A model generated the notes under the pieces. It ran no database searches. It was not told the DNA's origin and saw only the letters and a program-made list of their open reading frames with translations. The translations under genes were made by a program, and so were the position numbers. Below are positions 36,672 through 45,621 of a DNA stretch of 64,000 nt, piece after piece. Position 1 is the first letter of the stretch, and each line of letters opens with the position of its first letter. Source of the DNA: Brevibacillus dissolubilis (GTDB lineage Bacteria; Bacillota; Bacilli; Brevibacillales; Brevibacillaceae); NCBI RefSeq assembly GCF_006170445.1, contig NZ_VCNA01000009.1:124001-188000 (forward strand), given 5' to 3'.

Positions 36672-36908
36672 ATGAACATCAGCGCACTTAACCTGCGTCA
36701 AGCGATCATGTACAAAATGCAAGGCTCTGACAGCCAATCCGTCCAAGAAACCATCTCTGATTCCGTGTCCTCCGGTCAGGAAAAAACCCTGCCAGGTCTT
36801 GGTGTCCTGTTCGAGGTACTCTGGCAGAACAGCAACCCGATGCAGCAGCAACAGATGTGCAATACCATCGCGCAGCACATCCCCAAAAACACTCCGTCTC
36901 CAGTGTAA
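36672..36908 (+). CDS. sspI: Small acid-soluble spore protein SspI
   Basis: A 78-residue protein with the SspI signature: LNLRQAIMYKMQGSDSQSVQ, SGQEKTLPGLGVLFEVLWQ, and a short helical C-terminus. SspI is packed in the spore core and made in the forespore. Length and core match the Bacillus subtilis protein. AAGGGG lies 11 bases before the ATG. Its presence marks the organism as a spore former. A sigma-G-like promoter is visible upstream and a terminator downstream. Confidence 0.92.
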   Translation: MNISALNLRQAIMYKMQGSDSQSVQETISDSVSSGQEKTLPGLGVLFEVLWQNSNPMQQQQMCNTIAQHIPKNTPSPV

Positions 36909-36997
36909 GACAACCCACTCTATAGAGCGGATGGTTGCGTGACAAGCTGTCGTCCATCCTACAGTGAAGCCAAGCTGTCCGCGACCCCATTGTAGTG

Positions 36998-37033
36998 AAA
37001 AACCCCGTATCTTTGTAAAAAGGATACGGGGTT
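36998..37033. terminator. Bidirectional terminator between sspI and the M42 peptidase
   Basis: AAAAACCCCGTATC pairs with GATACGGGGTT around a T/A loop, with flanking A and T runs. Confidence 0.83.
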
Positions 37034-37095
37034 GATTTTTGGTATGTTGGTCGGCAGAGACGCTGCTGTTTTAGCAGTCGTGCTGTAGCCGTCTT

Positions 37096-38178
37096 TTATC
37101 CGTACGTGCGAAGCTGGTTTACTTTTTCAGCATCAAGGCGCTGTACTAGGGCCACCAGCAGTTTGACCAGATTGTCATAATCATCTTCATGCAGGACAGA
37201 AGCCGCACTATGGATATAACGGGTCGCTACGGACAGACAGATCGAAGGAATCCCGCTGCCAACTGTGTGCATCGGAGCCGCATCGGTCGCACCGCCAGGG
37301 ATGAAGGAGAACTGATACGGAATCTCCAGCTCCTCGCAAGTGTCGATGATAAAATTACGCAGTCCTTCATGCGAGATCAGACCCGCATCGTACATGCCGA
37401 TTTCGACGCCGCCGCCAAGCTTGGATGGCACTTCACTGCGGTTGATCCCCGGAGTGTCACCAGCCGTCCCTACGTCAACGGCAATCGCGATATCGGGCTT
37501 GATGTGTTGGGCAGATGTGCGTCCACCACGGGAACCTACTTCTTCCATCACCGTACCCACACCATAGACCGTGTTTGGATGCTCTTGGCCTTGCAGACCT
37601 TGCAACAGATCAATCGCAGCAGCACAGCCGATCCGGTTATCCCAGGCTTTGGCCATCAGCATTTTTGGATTTTTCATCACGGTAAACGGGCAGATCGGAA
37701 TGATTGGATCTCCCGGACGTACGCCCCATTCTTCCGCTTCTTTACGGCTGCCAGCGCCGATGTCGATAAACATTTCCTTGATCTCCACCATCTTGCGGCG
37801 CGCTTCCAGGGACAAAAGGTGCGGCGGTGTCGAACCGACCACGCCCTCAATCATGCCGGTACGGGTCTGGATATGCATACGCTGGGCCAGAATCACCTGC
37901 GGCCACCAGCCCCCAAGCGGTTGAAACTTGATGAAGCCCTCATCGGTAATACGGGTGATCATGAACGCCACTTCATCCAAGTGACCCGCGACCAGGATTT
38001 TCGGCCCGTCCTCTTTGCCTGTTTTTCTGGCAATCAAGCTGCCCAGCCCATCGAATTCCACCTGATCAGCAAATGGTTCTATGTATTTACGCATGACATC
38101 ACGTGCCACTGTCTCAAAACCCGGTGCTCCCGGCGCTTCCGTCAGTTCACGAAACATCTGGTGTCTCTTTTCTTGCAT
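37096..38178 (-). CDS. M42 family metallopeptidase (glutamyl aminopeptidase type), YsdC-like
   Basis: A 360-residue dinuclear metal aminopeptidase. The metal and catalytic residues are visible in order: His in [10 protein letters not shown] (near 65), Asp in [11 protein letters not shown] (near 180), Glu-Glu in [10 protein letters not shown] (near 212), Asp in [10 protein letters not shown] (near 235) and His in [13 protein letters not shown] (near 330). Family members form dodecameric shells that trim peptides. AGGAG precedes the ATG. The DUF1294 gene upstream matches the ysdA-ysdC order of Bacillus. Confidence 0.9.
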   Translation of the reverse strand: MQEKRHQMFRELTEAPGAPGFETVARDVMRKYIEPFADQVEFDGLGSLIARKTGKEDGPKILVAGHLDEVAFMITRITDEGFIKFQPLGGWWPQVILAQRMHIQTRTGMIEGVVGSTPPHLLSLEARRKMVEIKEMFIDIGAGSRKEAEEWGVRPGDPIIPICPFTVMKNPKMLMAKAWDNRIGCAAAIDLLQGLQGQEHPNTVYGVGTVMEEVGSRGGRTSAQHIKPDIAIAVDVGTAGDTPGINRSEVPSKLGGGVEIGMYDAGLISHEGLRNFIIDTCEELEIPYQFSFIPGGATDAAPMHTVGSGIPSICLSVATRYIHSAASVLHEDDYDNLVKLLVALVQRLDAEKVNQLRTYG

Positions 38179-38193
38179 CTAACACAACTCCTC

Positions 38194-38637
38194 TCAGAAA
38201 GGTAGATTCTTCCAGATATAAGTACTACCTGCTACATAACATAATAAACAAAGCGGGACGATAATACAAAAAGAAATATGTTTGGTCTTATGACGCAGCC
38301 CCAGCATCGCCAGAAGCATCCCGAATGCCCCGCCCCATGCCGCCGTCCACAAAAGACTTGCTTCTGGCACTCGCCATTTTCTCTCGATGGCCGCTTTTTT
38401 ATCCAACCACATCAAGAGAAGTGCATACCCATTGACCAGCAGCATGCCTCCTGCTGTCCATAAAAGCTGTCGGGTCAGCAGTCCCGCGACTGCCAATCCC
38501 CATGAACTTATCCATATGAGATTCCGGTTGCGCCGATGACTCTTGTTTTGTTCATAAATGTTTTTTCCAAGGTTGTTTCCTGCATGTGCCGTATCTGTTC
38601 CGCGTTGCTCGCGGTGCCCTCTCTCACGTTGTCCCAC
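38194..38637 (-). CDS. DUF1294 membrane protein, YsdA-like
   Basis: A 147-residue protein with a charged N-terminal stretch of about 40 residues and three to four hydrophobic segments. The signature GYALLLMWLDKKAA (near 80) and WGGAFGMLLAMLGLRHKTKH (near 105) marks DUF1294. Function unknown. The start is GTG at 38637, with GAGG seven bases upstream. The hydrophilic extension is longer than usual for the family, so a later start cannot be excluded. It lies between the dedA-like gene and ysdC. Confidence 0.77.
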   Translation of the reverse strand: MGQRERGHREQRGTDTAHAGNNLGKNIYEQNKSHRRNRNLIWISSWGLAVAGLLTRQLLWTAGGMLLVNGYALLLMWLDKKAAIERKWRVPEASLLWTAAWGGAFGMLLAMLGLRHKTKHISFCIIVPLCLLCYVAGSTYIWKNLPF

Positions 38638-38646
38638 CTGGATTCC

Positions 38647-39270
38647 TCACTCTCGTCCGCCAGCTTGCTTGAAGCGGTTCGGCCCCAACCAACGGTACAG
38701 GAAAAAGAGTAACAGCAGCACAACCAGTACACCCAGTAAAATAAACCCATACGTCCGTGTCATCTCAATGATCTTCTCCATGTGCTGTCCAAACAGATAG
38801 CCGACCATGTAAAAGGCAAACGTCCACACCAGCCCGGTCGTATAGGAAAACAATGCATACTTCCGGTAGCTCATGCCTCCCACAGCCACAATGTACGGCA
38901 CCACATGACGAACGACTGGCAACGCATAACTGATACAGAGCGAAAATGCCCCGTACTTGTTAATCAACTCGGTCGAGCGGTGTATATACGGTGCCAGCTT
39001 CTTTTTCTTCATCAGACGGGTAATAATCGGTGGCCCAATCCATCTACCGAGGAAGTACCCAATCGACAGTCCTGACACCACCCCGAGATAATCAAACAAA
39101 AAGGCATAATACGGGTCCAAAATCCCCAGTGAAGCCACAAAACCACCTGTAGCCACAACCAGTTCATCTGGAATCGGCAAACCGACAATCCCCAGCCAGA
39201 GCAAAAAGAACAGCGCCGCATATCCATATTGCTCCACAACGGAAACAAGCAAATCTAAGTTTATATCCAT
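38647..39270 (-). CDS. DedA family membrane protein
   Basis: A 207-residue DedA/SNARE-associated family protein with about five membrane segments. The signature VGLPIPDELVVATGGFVAS is near 30-48 and GRWIGPPIITRLMKKKK near 75. Conserved Gly and Arg in YALPVVRHVVPYIVAVGGMS are near 120. Recent work links DedA proteins to flipping undecaprenyl phosphate or phosphatidylethanolamine. AAGGAG lies upstream of the ATG. A second DedA gene is at 45003. It starts a likely three-gene unit with DUF1294 and ysdC. Confidence 0.88.
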   Translation of the reverse strand: MDINLDLLVSVVEQYGYAALFFLLWLGIVGLPIPDELVVATGGFVASLGILDPYYAFLFDYLGVVSGLSIGYFLGRWIGPPIITRLMKKKKLAPYIHRSTELINKYGAFSLCISYALPVVRHVVPYIVAVGGMSYRKYALFSYTTGLVWTFAFYMVGYLFGQHMEKIIEMTRTYGFILLGVLVVLLLLFFLYRWLGPNRFKQAGGRE

Positions 39271-39307
39271 CCGGTAATCTCCTTATCCCCTGGCGGTAAT
39301 CTGTAAG

Positions 39308-39431
39308 AATGAACAACCACCGAGTTGTCCATTCACTTTAAGTAAATACGTCCCCTTCATCAGAAAAGTTACATCCCAACAGGAAAAAAGAACAGAAAAA
39401 ACCGCCTTCGATCCTATCTTCTATCGGGCGG
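39308..39431. other. Hairpins upstream of the dedA unit
   Basis: Two short inverted repeats lie in the 500-base gap before dedA: GAATGAACAAC/GTTGTCCATTC around 39308-39335, and CCGCC-CGAT/ATCG-GGCGGG around 39402-39431. No reading frame with a ribosome site was seen. They could be operators or leader structures. Confidence 0.35.
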
Positions 39432-39490
39432 GACGCAGGCGCAGCAAAAGCCTTTCTTATCATACCATCTGCTTCGGGGTGTATGCCATT

Positions 39491-39616
39491 TAATATTGTA
39501 TCTGCGTGAGCAGATCAGGAGATCATCTGTTTTCCAGTTGCCTTTCCCTCACTTCGTTCGGCCGGTCGCCTTACAAACAGATGATTCTCCCGATCTGCTT
39601 CGGAGCTAAGATATTA
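39491..39616. repeat. Long inverted-repeat element, copy B
   Basis: The left arm (39509-39533, starting AGCAGATCAGGAGA) pairs with the right arm (39575-39599, ending CGATCTGCT) with one mismatch and one bulge; TAATAT/ATATTA at the ends adds an outer pair. Read on the minus strand, the loop is GTAAGGCGACCGGCC, a short variable piece, then GGGAAAGGCAACTGG, which repeats the loop of copy A almost exactly. Confidence 0.83.
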
Positions 39617-39647
39617 CGTGCTAGGACTGGGTGGGGATAAAATATAA

Positions 39648-39675
39648 AAAGCTGCCGGCATTAGCCGACAGCTTT
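39648..39675 (-). terminator. Terminator after trpS
   Basis: Leftward, AAAGCTGTCGGC pairs with GCCGGCAGCTTT around a four-base loop, then TTATATTTT. It lies beyond the small tandem repeat that follows trpS. Confidence 0.8.
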
Positions 39676-39676
39676 G

Positions 39677-39732
39677 GAAGTACCGTAGTCTCGTAGTTCC
39701 GTAGTCTCGTAGTTCCGTAGTCTCGTTGTCCC
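39677..39732. repeat. Tandem 16-bp repeat, about 3.5 copies
   Basis: GTAGTCTCGTAGTTCC occurs at 39685-39700 and 39701-39716 exactly and at 39717-39732 with two changes; half a unit precedes. Each unit is itself two related 8-mers. It sits between the trpS stop and its terminator. It is a possible variable-number locus. Confidence 0.88.
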
Positions 39733-39771
39733 GTAAATGAGACTCTTTCCTATTCTTACAAGGACGCTCTC

Positions 39772-40755
39772 TTACAGCAATACCAATCCCATTGCTTCTT
39801 TCACACGGTTGACTGTTTTCTCCGCCGTTGCACGTGCTTTTTCGCTGCCTGCGCGGAGGATGTTGTCGAGTTCGGTGACATCGTTGAGTTCTTCGAAGCG
39901 TTTTTGGATCGTGCCGAGTTTATCGGTCATCACTTCTACGAGGTCTTTTTTCAGATCGCCGTAGCCTTTTCCTTGGTAGCGGTTGACGAGGGATTCAACA
40001 GATTCACCGGCAAACATGCTGTAGATGGTCAGCAGGTTGGATACCCCTGGCTTATTCTCTTCGTCGAAACGGATTTCGTTCTCGGTGTCAGTTACAGCGC
40101 GCATGATTTTTTTCTTAAAGATCGCCGGGTCTTCGAGAATAGCAATACGGCTGCCTTCGTTTTCTGCGGATTTGGACATTTTTTTGGTTGGTTCATCCAA
40201 GGCCATGATGCGTGCACCGAATTCTTGGATTTGCGGGTCTGGAATCACAAATGTGTCACCATAGCGCTTGTTGAAACGCTCCGCGATATCACGGGTCAGC
40301 TCGATGTGTTGTTTTTGGTCATCGCCGACAGGTACTTGGGTGGTGTCATACAGCAGGATGTCAGCAGCCATCAGTACCGGATATGTATACAGACCAACGT
40401 TTACAGCCGCTTTGCCCTCGGACTTGTCCTTAAACTGAGTCATCCGGCCCAACTCGCCCATATAAGAAGCACATTGGAGCAACCAGCCGAGTTCAGCATG
40501 CTCTTTTACATGGGATTGAATAAAAATCGTCGCTTTGCTTGGATCAACACCACAAGCAAGATAAAGCTGTGCGATCTCACGGGAACGTTTACGCAGTTCC
40601 GCCGGGTCTTGCGGAACCGTGATCGCATGCAGGTCAACTACGCAATAGAAGGCTTCAGCCTCATGCTGCAAATCTACGAATTGCTTAATCGCTCCCAGAT
40701 AGTTACCGATAGTCAAATTGCCGGATGGCTGTACGCCGGAAAATAATCGTTTCAC
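39772..40755 (-). CDS. trpS: Tryptophanyl-tRNA synthetase
   Basis: A 327-residue class I synthetase. The HIGH-type motif is PSGNLTIGNYLGA (10-22) and the KMSKS motif is KKMSKSAENEG near 192-202; GELGRMTQFKDKS is the typical specificity helix. It charges tRNA-Trp. The start is GTG at 40755 behind AAGGAG. There is no T-box leader upstream. The terminator of the radical SAM gene and about 130 bases of AT-rich sequence precede it. Confidence 0.97.
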   Translation of the reverse strand: MKRLFSGVQPSGNLTIGNYLGAIKQFVDLQHEAEAFYCVVDLHAITVPQDPAELRKRSREIAQLYLACGVDPSKATIFIQSHVKEHAELGWLLQCASYMGELGRMTQFKDKSEGKAAVNVGLYTYPVLMAADILLYDTTQVPVGDDQKQHIELTRDIAERFNKRYGDTFVIPDPQIQEFGARIMALDEPTKKMSKSAENEGSRIAILEDPAIFKKKIMRAVTDTENEIRFDEENKPGVSNLLTIYSMFAGESVESLVNRYQGKGYGDLKKDLVEVMTDKLGTIQKRFEELNDVTELDNILRAGSEKARATAEKTVNRVKEAMGLVLL

Positions 40756-40901
40756 GTTTTTCTCTCCTTGCTCTGTCTAGTTACTATTATCATACCAAAT
40801 ATAGGGGGAATAATTAAGACCTGCTATTTCGTTTCTCTGATTAGGACGATTCTTGATATGAACTTTTTTAAAAGTTTTAACACACACCGTATAGTAAGTA
40901 T

Positions 40902-40933
40902 GAAAAAAGCCCGCGTTCATGCGAGCTTTTTTC
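40902..40933 (-). terminator. Terminator after the radical SAM gene
   Basis: GAAAAAAGC and GCTTTTTTC form the base of a hairpin with CCGC/GCGA-type inner pairs and a T-run on the minus strand, about 100 bases after the radical SAM stop. Confidence 0.75.
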
Positions 40934-41029
40934 ATGCTGTCTTATGCTTGGACGCGGACATCACTGACAATAACTACCCTTACAATGGTTTAGTTCTACT
41001 TCTCAATGAGTATTAGATCGTCGTAACTC

Positions 41030-42808
41030 TTACTCTGCAACTACAGCAGGCTTTTCCACAACGGTAAATGTCGTCCCTGCATCCCCTGTGTACGGATAAT
41101 ACACGACCAGTGCAAAGTCGCCTGTGACCACTTCTCCAGCCTCCAGCCAACGGGCAATATCGAAGGAAACACTTGTCACCATCGTATGCTTGAAGTATTC
41201 CTTCTCACTCTCTGCATGTGCCGCGAAGTCTGCACGCAGTTGTTGACGTTGGTTGTGAACCTCAGCAAATACGGCTTGTGCTTCTGCTTTTTCCAACAGA
41301 TCCTCCCACCAGATTTTGCGCGGGCGATGCTTTTGATTACGCAAATAGTCAAATTTCATCAAGGATTCCACATGATGAGCATCGACAATCTTTTTATTTC
41401 CGAGGAAATCTTTCAGGCGCGAGAACAGGTCCTCCAACTGGTGACCGATCCGTCCCCAGCCTTTTTCCTCCCAATAATCGCCAAATTCTTGGAAGAAATC
41501 GAACGGTGTCTCAAAATGATGTGCCAGCAGCCATTCTACTGTGGTATCAGAACGGTGTGCGTTCCAGTATTTCTCCAGCACGTCTTCCACCCGCTTAATC
41601 CGCTGAATCTCAGCAAAGGAAAGCACATTGTTCCCCAGAATCTCGTACGGTGCCTCTTCCATAAAGATATATCCATGATTGGCCGCACGGGCACGGACGC
41701 CTGTCCCACGCAGCATTTTTAAGAAGCCAAGCTGCAGTTCTTCTGCACGCAGGGCAAATACGTCGTTGAACGTTTTGCGGAAGGAATCATAGTTTTCCTC
41801 CGGCAGACCTGCGATCAAGTCCAAGTGCTGGTCGATTTTGCCCGATTCCTTGATCTTGGTCACGGTATAGCTCAGCTTGTCAAAACGCTGAATCCGCTGT
41901 ACCAGACGGTTCGTCTCATCGTTGGTCGATTGCACCCCGATCTCAAAACGGAATACGCCGGCAGGTGCATTCTCCGCCAAGAAGTCTACTACGTCAGGCT
42001 TGAGGATATCGGCCGTAATTTCGAATTGAAAAACAGTGCCATTGTGGTTGTCGATGAGGAACTGGAAAATCTCCATCGCATACTTTTTGTGAATATTAAA
42101 CGTACGGTCTACGAACTTAATCGTCTTCACACCGTGGTCAATCAATGTTTTCAGGTCGCGCTTCACCCGTTCGATCTCAAAATACCGGACGCCATCCTCA
42201 ATCGAGGAGAGGCAATACTGACATTTGAACGGACAGCCGCGGGACGCTTCGAAATAGACGACACGGTTGTTTAGCTCGTCCAGATTTTCTTCAAACGGGG
42301 ATGGGATCGTATTCAGATCCTCAATATTATTGCGAGGCATGGAGAAACGGACATATTCACCCTCACGATATGCGATTCCGTTGACAGCCTTGAGATCGAC
42401 CGCCTCACCGGTTTCGCGGGCCTTGTCGTACGTCTGTAACAGGTCGAGGAACGTCTCCTCCCCTTCTCCGATGACGATCACATCGATCTCCGGATGCTTT
42501 TTCATCCACCAGTCGGTATCATACGTCACTTCAGGTCCGCCGATGATGACCGGCATTTCGGGACGTACTTTTTTCAGTAGCTTGATGACATCCAGCGTCT
42601 CACGGATGTTCCAGATATAACAGGAAAACGCAACGATATCAGGATTACGCTTGTAGATATCCCCTACGATGTTCATCGTCACATCATTGATGGTATACTC
42701 AACTAACTCTTGGTCAGGAAAATGTGGTTTGGTGTAACTGCGCAGATAACGCAAGGCCAGAGAAGAGTGAATAAACTTGGCGTTGAGCGTCGTCAATAAA
42801 ATTTTCAT
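41030..42808 (-). CDS. B12-binding radical SAM protein with DUF4080
   Basis: A 592-residue enzyme in three parts: a cobalamin-binding Rossmann domain (1-140, with FSCYIWNIRETLDVIK and IGGPEVTYD), a radical SAM barrel with the cluster motif CPFKCQYC (Cys192, Cys196, Cys199), and a C-terminal DUF4080-like region (about 420-592). B12-dependent radical SAM enzymes often methylate inert carbons or build rings. The substrate of this group is unknown. It is followed by a terminator and preceded by moaB at a 33-base gap, so the two may be co-transcribed. Confidence 0.9.
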   Translation of the reverse strand: MKILLTTLNAKFIHSSLALRYLRSYTKPHFPDQELVEYTINDVTMNIVGDIYKRNPDIVAFSCYIWNIRETLDVIKLLKKVRPEMPVIIGGPEVTYDTDWWMKKHPEIDVIVIGEGEETFLDLLQTYDKARETGEAVDLKAVNGIAYREGEYVRFSMPRNNIEDLNTIPSPFEENLDELNNRVVYFEASRGCPFKCQYCLSSIEDGVRYFEIERVKRDLKTLIDHGVKTIKFVDRTFNIHKKYAMEIFQFLIDNHNGTVFQFEITADILKPDVVDFLAENAPAGVFRFEIGVQSTNDETNRLVQRIQRFDKLSYTVTKIKESGKIDQHLDLIAGLPEENYDSFRKTFNDVFALRAEELQLGFLKMLRGTGVRARAANHGYIFMEEAPYEILGNNVLSFAEIQRIKRVEDVLEKYWNAHRSDTTVEWLLAHHFETPFDFFQEFGDYWEEKGWGRIGHQLEDLFSRLKDFLGNKKIVDAHHVESLMKFDYLRNQKHRPRKIWWEDLLEKAEAQAVFAEVHNQRQQLRADFAAHAESEKEYFKHTMVTSVSFDIARWLEAGEVVTGDFALVVYYPYTGDAGTTFTVVEKPAVVAE

Positions 42809-42841
42809 ATGGTTGTAAACACTCCTTTACCTAACAACCCA

Positions 42842-43354
42842 TTATACCTGTTTGCGCAACTCCCTGACAACATGCCCAAGCTCCGGCAAGATCAATTTGG
42901 ACATAGCAAGTTTTACCGCCCCAGTCGAGCCAGGCGTCGAGAAAACCGCTTTGCCACGGTATGTACCTGCAATCGCTCGGCTAAGAATCGCAGCAGAACC
43001 AATATCTTCTGTATAGCTTAAAAAACGGAAAATCTCGCCAAATCCCGGCATCTGCTTCTCCAGCAAGGCCTCTACCGCTTCATAAGTGGTATCACGGGGA
43101 GCGATCCCCGTACCACCGTTGAGCAGAATCACATCTACCCCGGTATGAGCGGCTCCTTGCTGAATCGCGGCGGTAATCTGTGTTGGTTCATCTTTTACGA
43201 TCTGATAGAGAATGGTTTCATGCCCCGCTTCGGCAAGCATCTGTTTCATGAGTTGACCGCTTTTGTCAGTCTCCTCCGTGCGGGTGTCCGAAACAGTAAT
43301 CACCATGCAGCCGACCGTACGCGGTGCTTCTTTCTTATGTTCCACTGTGCTCAT
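42842..43354 (-). CDS. moaB: MoaB/MogA molybdopterin adenylyltransferase family protein
   Basis: A 170-residue protein of the MoCF_biosynth family that adenylates molybdopterin before metal insertion. The signature LLNGGTGIAPRDTTYEAVE lies near residues 77-95 and the C-terminal SRAIAGTYRGKAVFSTPGSTGAVKLAM near 130. Length is that of MoaB. No other molybdenum-cofactor gene is in the window. A consensus promoter (TTGACA, 17 bases, TATCAT) lies upstream and overlaps the promoter of the divergent MocR gene. Confidence 0.9.
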   Translation of the reverse strand: MSTVEHKKEAPRTVGCMVITVSDTRTEETDKSGQLMKQMLAEAGHETILYQIVKDEPTQITAAIQQGAAHTGVDVILLNGGTGIAPRDTTYEAVEALLEKQMPGFGEIFRFLSYTEDIGSAAILSRAIAGTYRGKAVFSTPGSTGAVKLAMSKLILPELGHVVRELRKQV

Positions 43355-43390
43355 TTTTGCATCATCTCCGTCTTATCAGTATGTTCCGAT

Positions 43391-43419
43391 ATGATAAAAA
43401 TTCAGACATGCTCTGTCAA
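43391..43419 (-). promoter_or_regulatory. Sigma-A promoter of moaB
   Basis: Leftward TTGACA (43414-43419), 17-base spacer, TATCAT (43391-43396): a near-perfect promoter 37 bases before the moaB start. Its -35 box shares bases with the candidate -35 of the divergent MocR gene. Confidence 0.75.
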
Positions 43420-43441
43420 TGTTTTTCCGTTTCTTTATAAT
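43413..43441 (+). promoter_or_regulatory. Candidate promoter of the MocR-type gene
   Basis: CTGTCA (43413-43418), 17-base spacer, TATAAT (43436-43441), 31 bases before the ATG. The -35 coincides with the opposite-strand -35 of moaB, so only one polymerase could bind at a time. Confidence 0.55.
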
Positions 43442-43471
43442 AAAAGTGATTATTCATGATCGGAGGCTTGT

Positions 43472-44908
43472 ATGTCACGTCCGTTTTTTGCTTTTTCCTT
43501 TCAAAAACAGAGCGATATCCCACTCTATCTTCAATTATCGGCACAGCTCCGCAAGGCAATCTCGCTGGGTGCTTTTTTGCAAAATGGTGACCAGCTCGTC
43601 TCGTTGCGAGAGATGAAGACAATCAGCGGCTGTTCGCTGGAGACGGTGAAGAAGGCTTACGATCATCTCGTCGCAGAGGGCGATTTGGAAGCTGTGCATG
43701 GCAAGGGTTATTTCGTTACACCGCGATTACTGCGGGAGCCTGTCGTGCTTGGGGATGTCCCGCTTTTTTCCGCACTCGACTCTACACCGGCTCCAACCGC
43801 TGAACTGGTGCGGCGGCTTAGGCAACATTTTCTCAGCAGCTTCGAAATCCTAGGCGAGGACCGCTCGCAAGCTACCCGCCGTCGTCAGCAGGCGAAGGAT
43901 CTGATCATCGCTCACGAGAAAAAACGCGGCGTTCCACTCACGGCTGAGCGTGTGTTGTTATTTAACCGCAGCCGAAGCGGACTTGCATTTCTGGTTTCGC
44001 ATCTCATGAAACCAGGTGATGTGGTCTATCTGGAGGAGTACACCTATCCACCGTTGCTTGCAATTATGCAGTCCCGCGGGGTGATCGTCCGGTTGATTCC
44101 TTTTGATGATGAAGGCATTTCATTGGATCTGTTGAAAGCAGCGCACGAAACAGAACCGGCTGATTGGCTGCTGATTCAGCCTCATCACCATTTTCCTACA
44201 GGACTCAGCTACTCGCGCAAACGCAAGCTGGCTCTGCTCGCTTGGGCAGAAGAGACAGATGTGTCCATCATCGAAAACGATCACCACGGCGATCTGTGGT
44301 TTCAACGTCCAAGCCGTACTCTGTACCGGATCGTTAACGAAGAACAGCGAAACGTCTCTGTCTACTACATCCACTCTTTTTCTAAAACACTTTCACGTGA
44401 GCTGATGCTGGGTCTGCTGGCACTGCCTGTCACACTGGATGAAGCAGAGGTCACTCGCCTGAGTCAGCTCGTGTCACTTCACAGTCTGGAGCCTTCTTTA
44501 TTAGTTATAGAAGCCGTGTCTCATATTCTGTGCGATCCGTGGCTGTCGGAGCAGTTTTTACCGGAACGCCGTGCTCACCTCGCAGCTCAATGGCAGATGG
44601 TCAAGCAGGCTGCTGATCAACTCCTGCCATCCCATGCCCGGCTCTATCCTGTAAAAGGCGGCCTCAACACTTGGATTCACTGGGGAGAGCCAACGATCCA
44701 TGCTGATCAGATCGAGGAGCGGGTGGTCACGATTCTCCGTGCAGAAGGGATTGAGATTGCTCCGGGATATACTTTTGGTATGCCTTCTGAGGCCCATAAC
44801 CGTAACGCCCGAATCCCAGCCCTGCGTTTCCCACTATCCCCATGGGGACCGCGTGAGATGCTTCATTGGCTCTCCAGAATCGCTGCCATTCTGGGTCAAT
44901 ACACCTAG
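43472..44908 (+). CDS. MocR-type regulator: GntR winged helix fused to PLP aminotransferase fold
   Basis: A 478-residue fusion. Residues 12-80 are a GntR winged helix (DIPLYLQLSAQLRKAISLG, VSLREMKTISGCSLETVKKAYDHL). Residues 120-470 are a fold-type I aminotransferase with the PLP lysine in HSFSKTLSRELMLG near 310 and the Asp-containing ENDHHGDLWF near 269. Such proteins sense a metabolite through PLP and regulate a nearby gene, often divergent. Here moaB is the divergent neighbour, which would be an unusual target. GGAGG precedes the ATG. Confidence 0.88.
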   Translation: MSRPFFAFSFQKQSDIPLYLQLSAQLRKAISLGAFLQNGDQLVSLREMKTISGCSLETVKKAYDHLVAEGDLEAVHGKGYFVTPRLLREPVVLGDVPLFSALDSTPAPTAELVRRLRQHFLSSFEILGEDRSQATRRRQQAKDLIIAHEKKRGVPLTAERVLLFNRSRSGLAFLVSHLMKPGDVVYLEEYTYPPLLAIMQSRGVIVRLIPFDDEGISLDLLKAAHETEPADWLLIQPHHHFPTGLSYSRKRKLALLAWAEETDVSIIENDHHGDLWFQRPSRTLYRIVNEEQRNVSVYYIHSFSKTLSRELMLGLLALPVTLDEAEVTRLSQLVSLHSLEPSLLVIEAVSHILCDPWLSEQFLPERRAHLAAQWQMVKQAADQLLPSHARLYPVKGGLNTWIHWGEPTIHADQIEERVVTILRAEGIEIAPGYTFGMPSEAHNRNARIPALRFPLSPWGPREMLHWLSRIAAILGQYT

Positions 44909-45002
44909 CGCTCCGTCTTCCCTCCCAATTCACGCTTCGGACAAGATAATCAGCCTAATCCTCCTGTTTGTCCCATATACTGTCTTGAGGTGATCAATAA
45001 AG

Positions 45003-45605
45003 ATGGTAACGACAATATGGGATACGATTGTTTGGCTGGTGGCTACATTCAGCTATCTTGGTGTTTTTCTCTCCATGGTGGTGGAAGGGATTGGATTGCC
45101 GTTTCCAGGTGATGTGGCGCTCTCCTTTTTCGGGTATTTGGCCAGTCGGGAGCGTTTTGACCTGATGCAGACGATCCTGTTTGCCACACTTGGCAGTGGG
45201 GTTGGCTCCATGATCTCTTTTACGCTGGGCAAACGGTATGGAGTCACTCTGTTGCAACGATACGGCAAATACTTATTGATCTCACAACAATCGATTGAAG
45301 TCACCACGCGTTTTTCCAGCCGTTACGGTGTCTTGGTGCTGTTAGTAGGCCGGATGCTGCCTGGTGTGCGGACACTCTCGTCGTATGTGGCCGGGATTGG
45401 CAATCTGAGCTGGCCGACGTTTTTGGTATGTAGTTTTATCGGTTTTTTCATATTCTGTGGCTTTTGGACAATGGTCGGGTTCTATTTGGGGGAAAATTGG
45501 TCAGTCGTGGTAAAAACGATAAAAGAATATTTGGTAGGAATCGCATCTGGAGTTATACTAATTGGTGTCACTTCACTGTTGTGGAGGAAATTCCGTAAAA
45601 AGTAG
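45003..45605 (+). CDS. DedA family membrane protein (second copy)
   Basis: A 200-residue DedA protein with about five hydrophobic segments. It has the conserved GIGLPFPGDVALSFFGYLAS (near 29-48) with Glu and Asp-type acidic residues, and GRMLPGVRTLSSYVAGIGNLSW near 113-134. Its sequence differs clearly from the DedA protein at 38647, so the two represent different subgroups. GAGG lies about 12 bases before the ATG. It is 16 bases before ktrB and may be co-transcribed. Confidence 0.87.
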   Translation: MVTTIWDTIVWLVATFSYLGVFLSMVVEGIGLPFPGDVALSFFGYLASRERFDLMQTILFATLGSGVGSMISFTLGKRYGVTLLQRYGKYLLISQQSIEVTTRFSSRYGVLVLLVGRMLPGVRTLSSYVAGIGNLSWPTFLVCSFIGFFIFCGFWTMVGFYLGENWSVVVKTIKEYLVGIASGVILIGVTSLLWRKFRKK

Positions 45606-45621
45606 GGGAAGCGATAAACAA

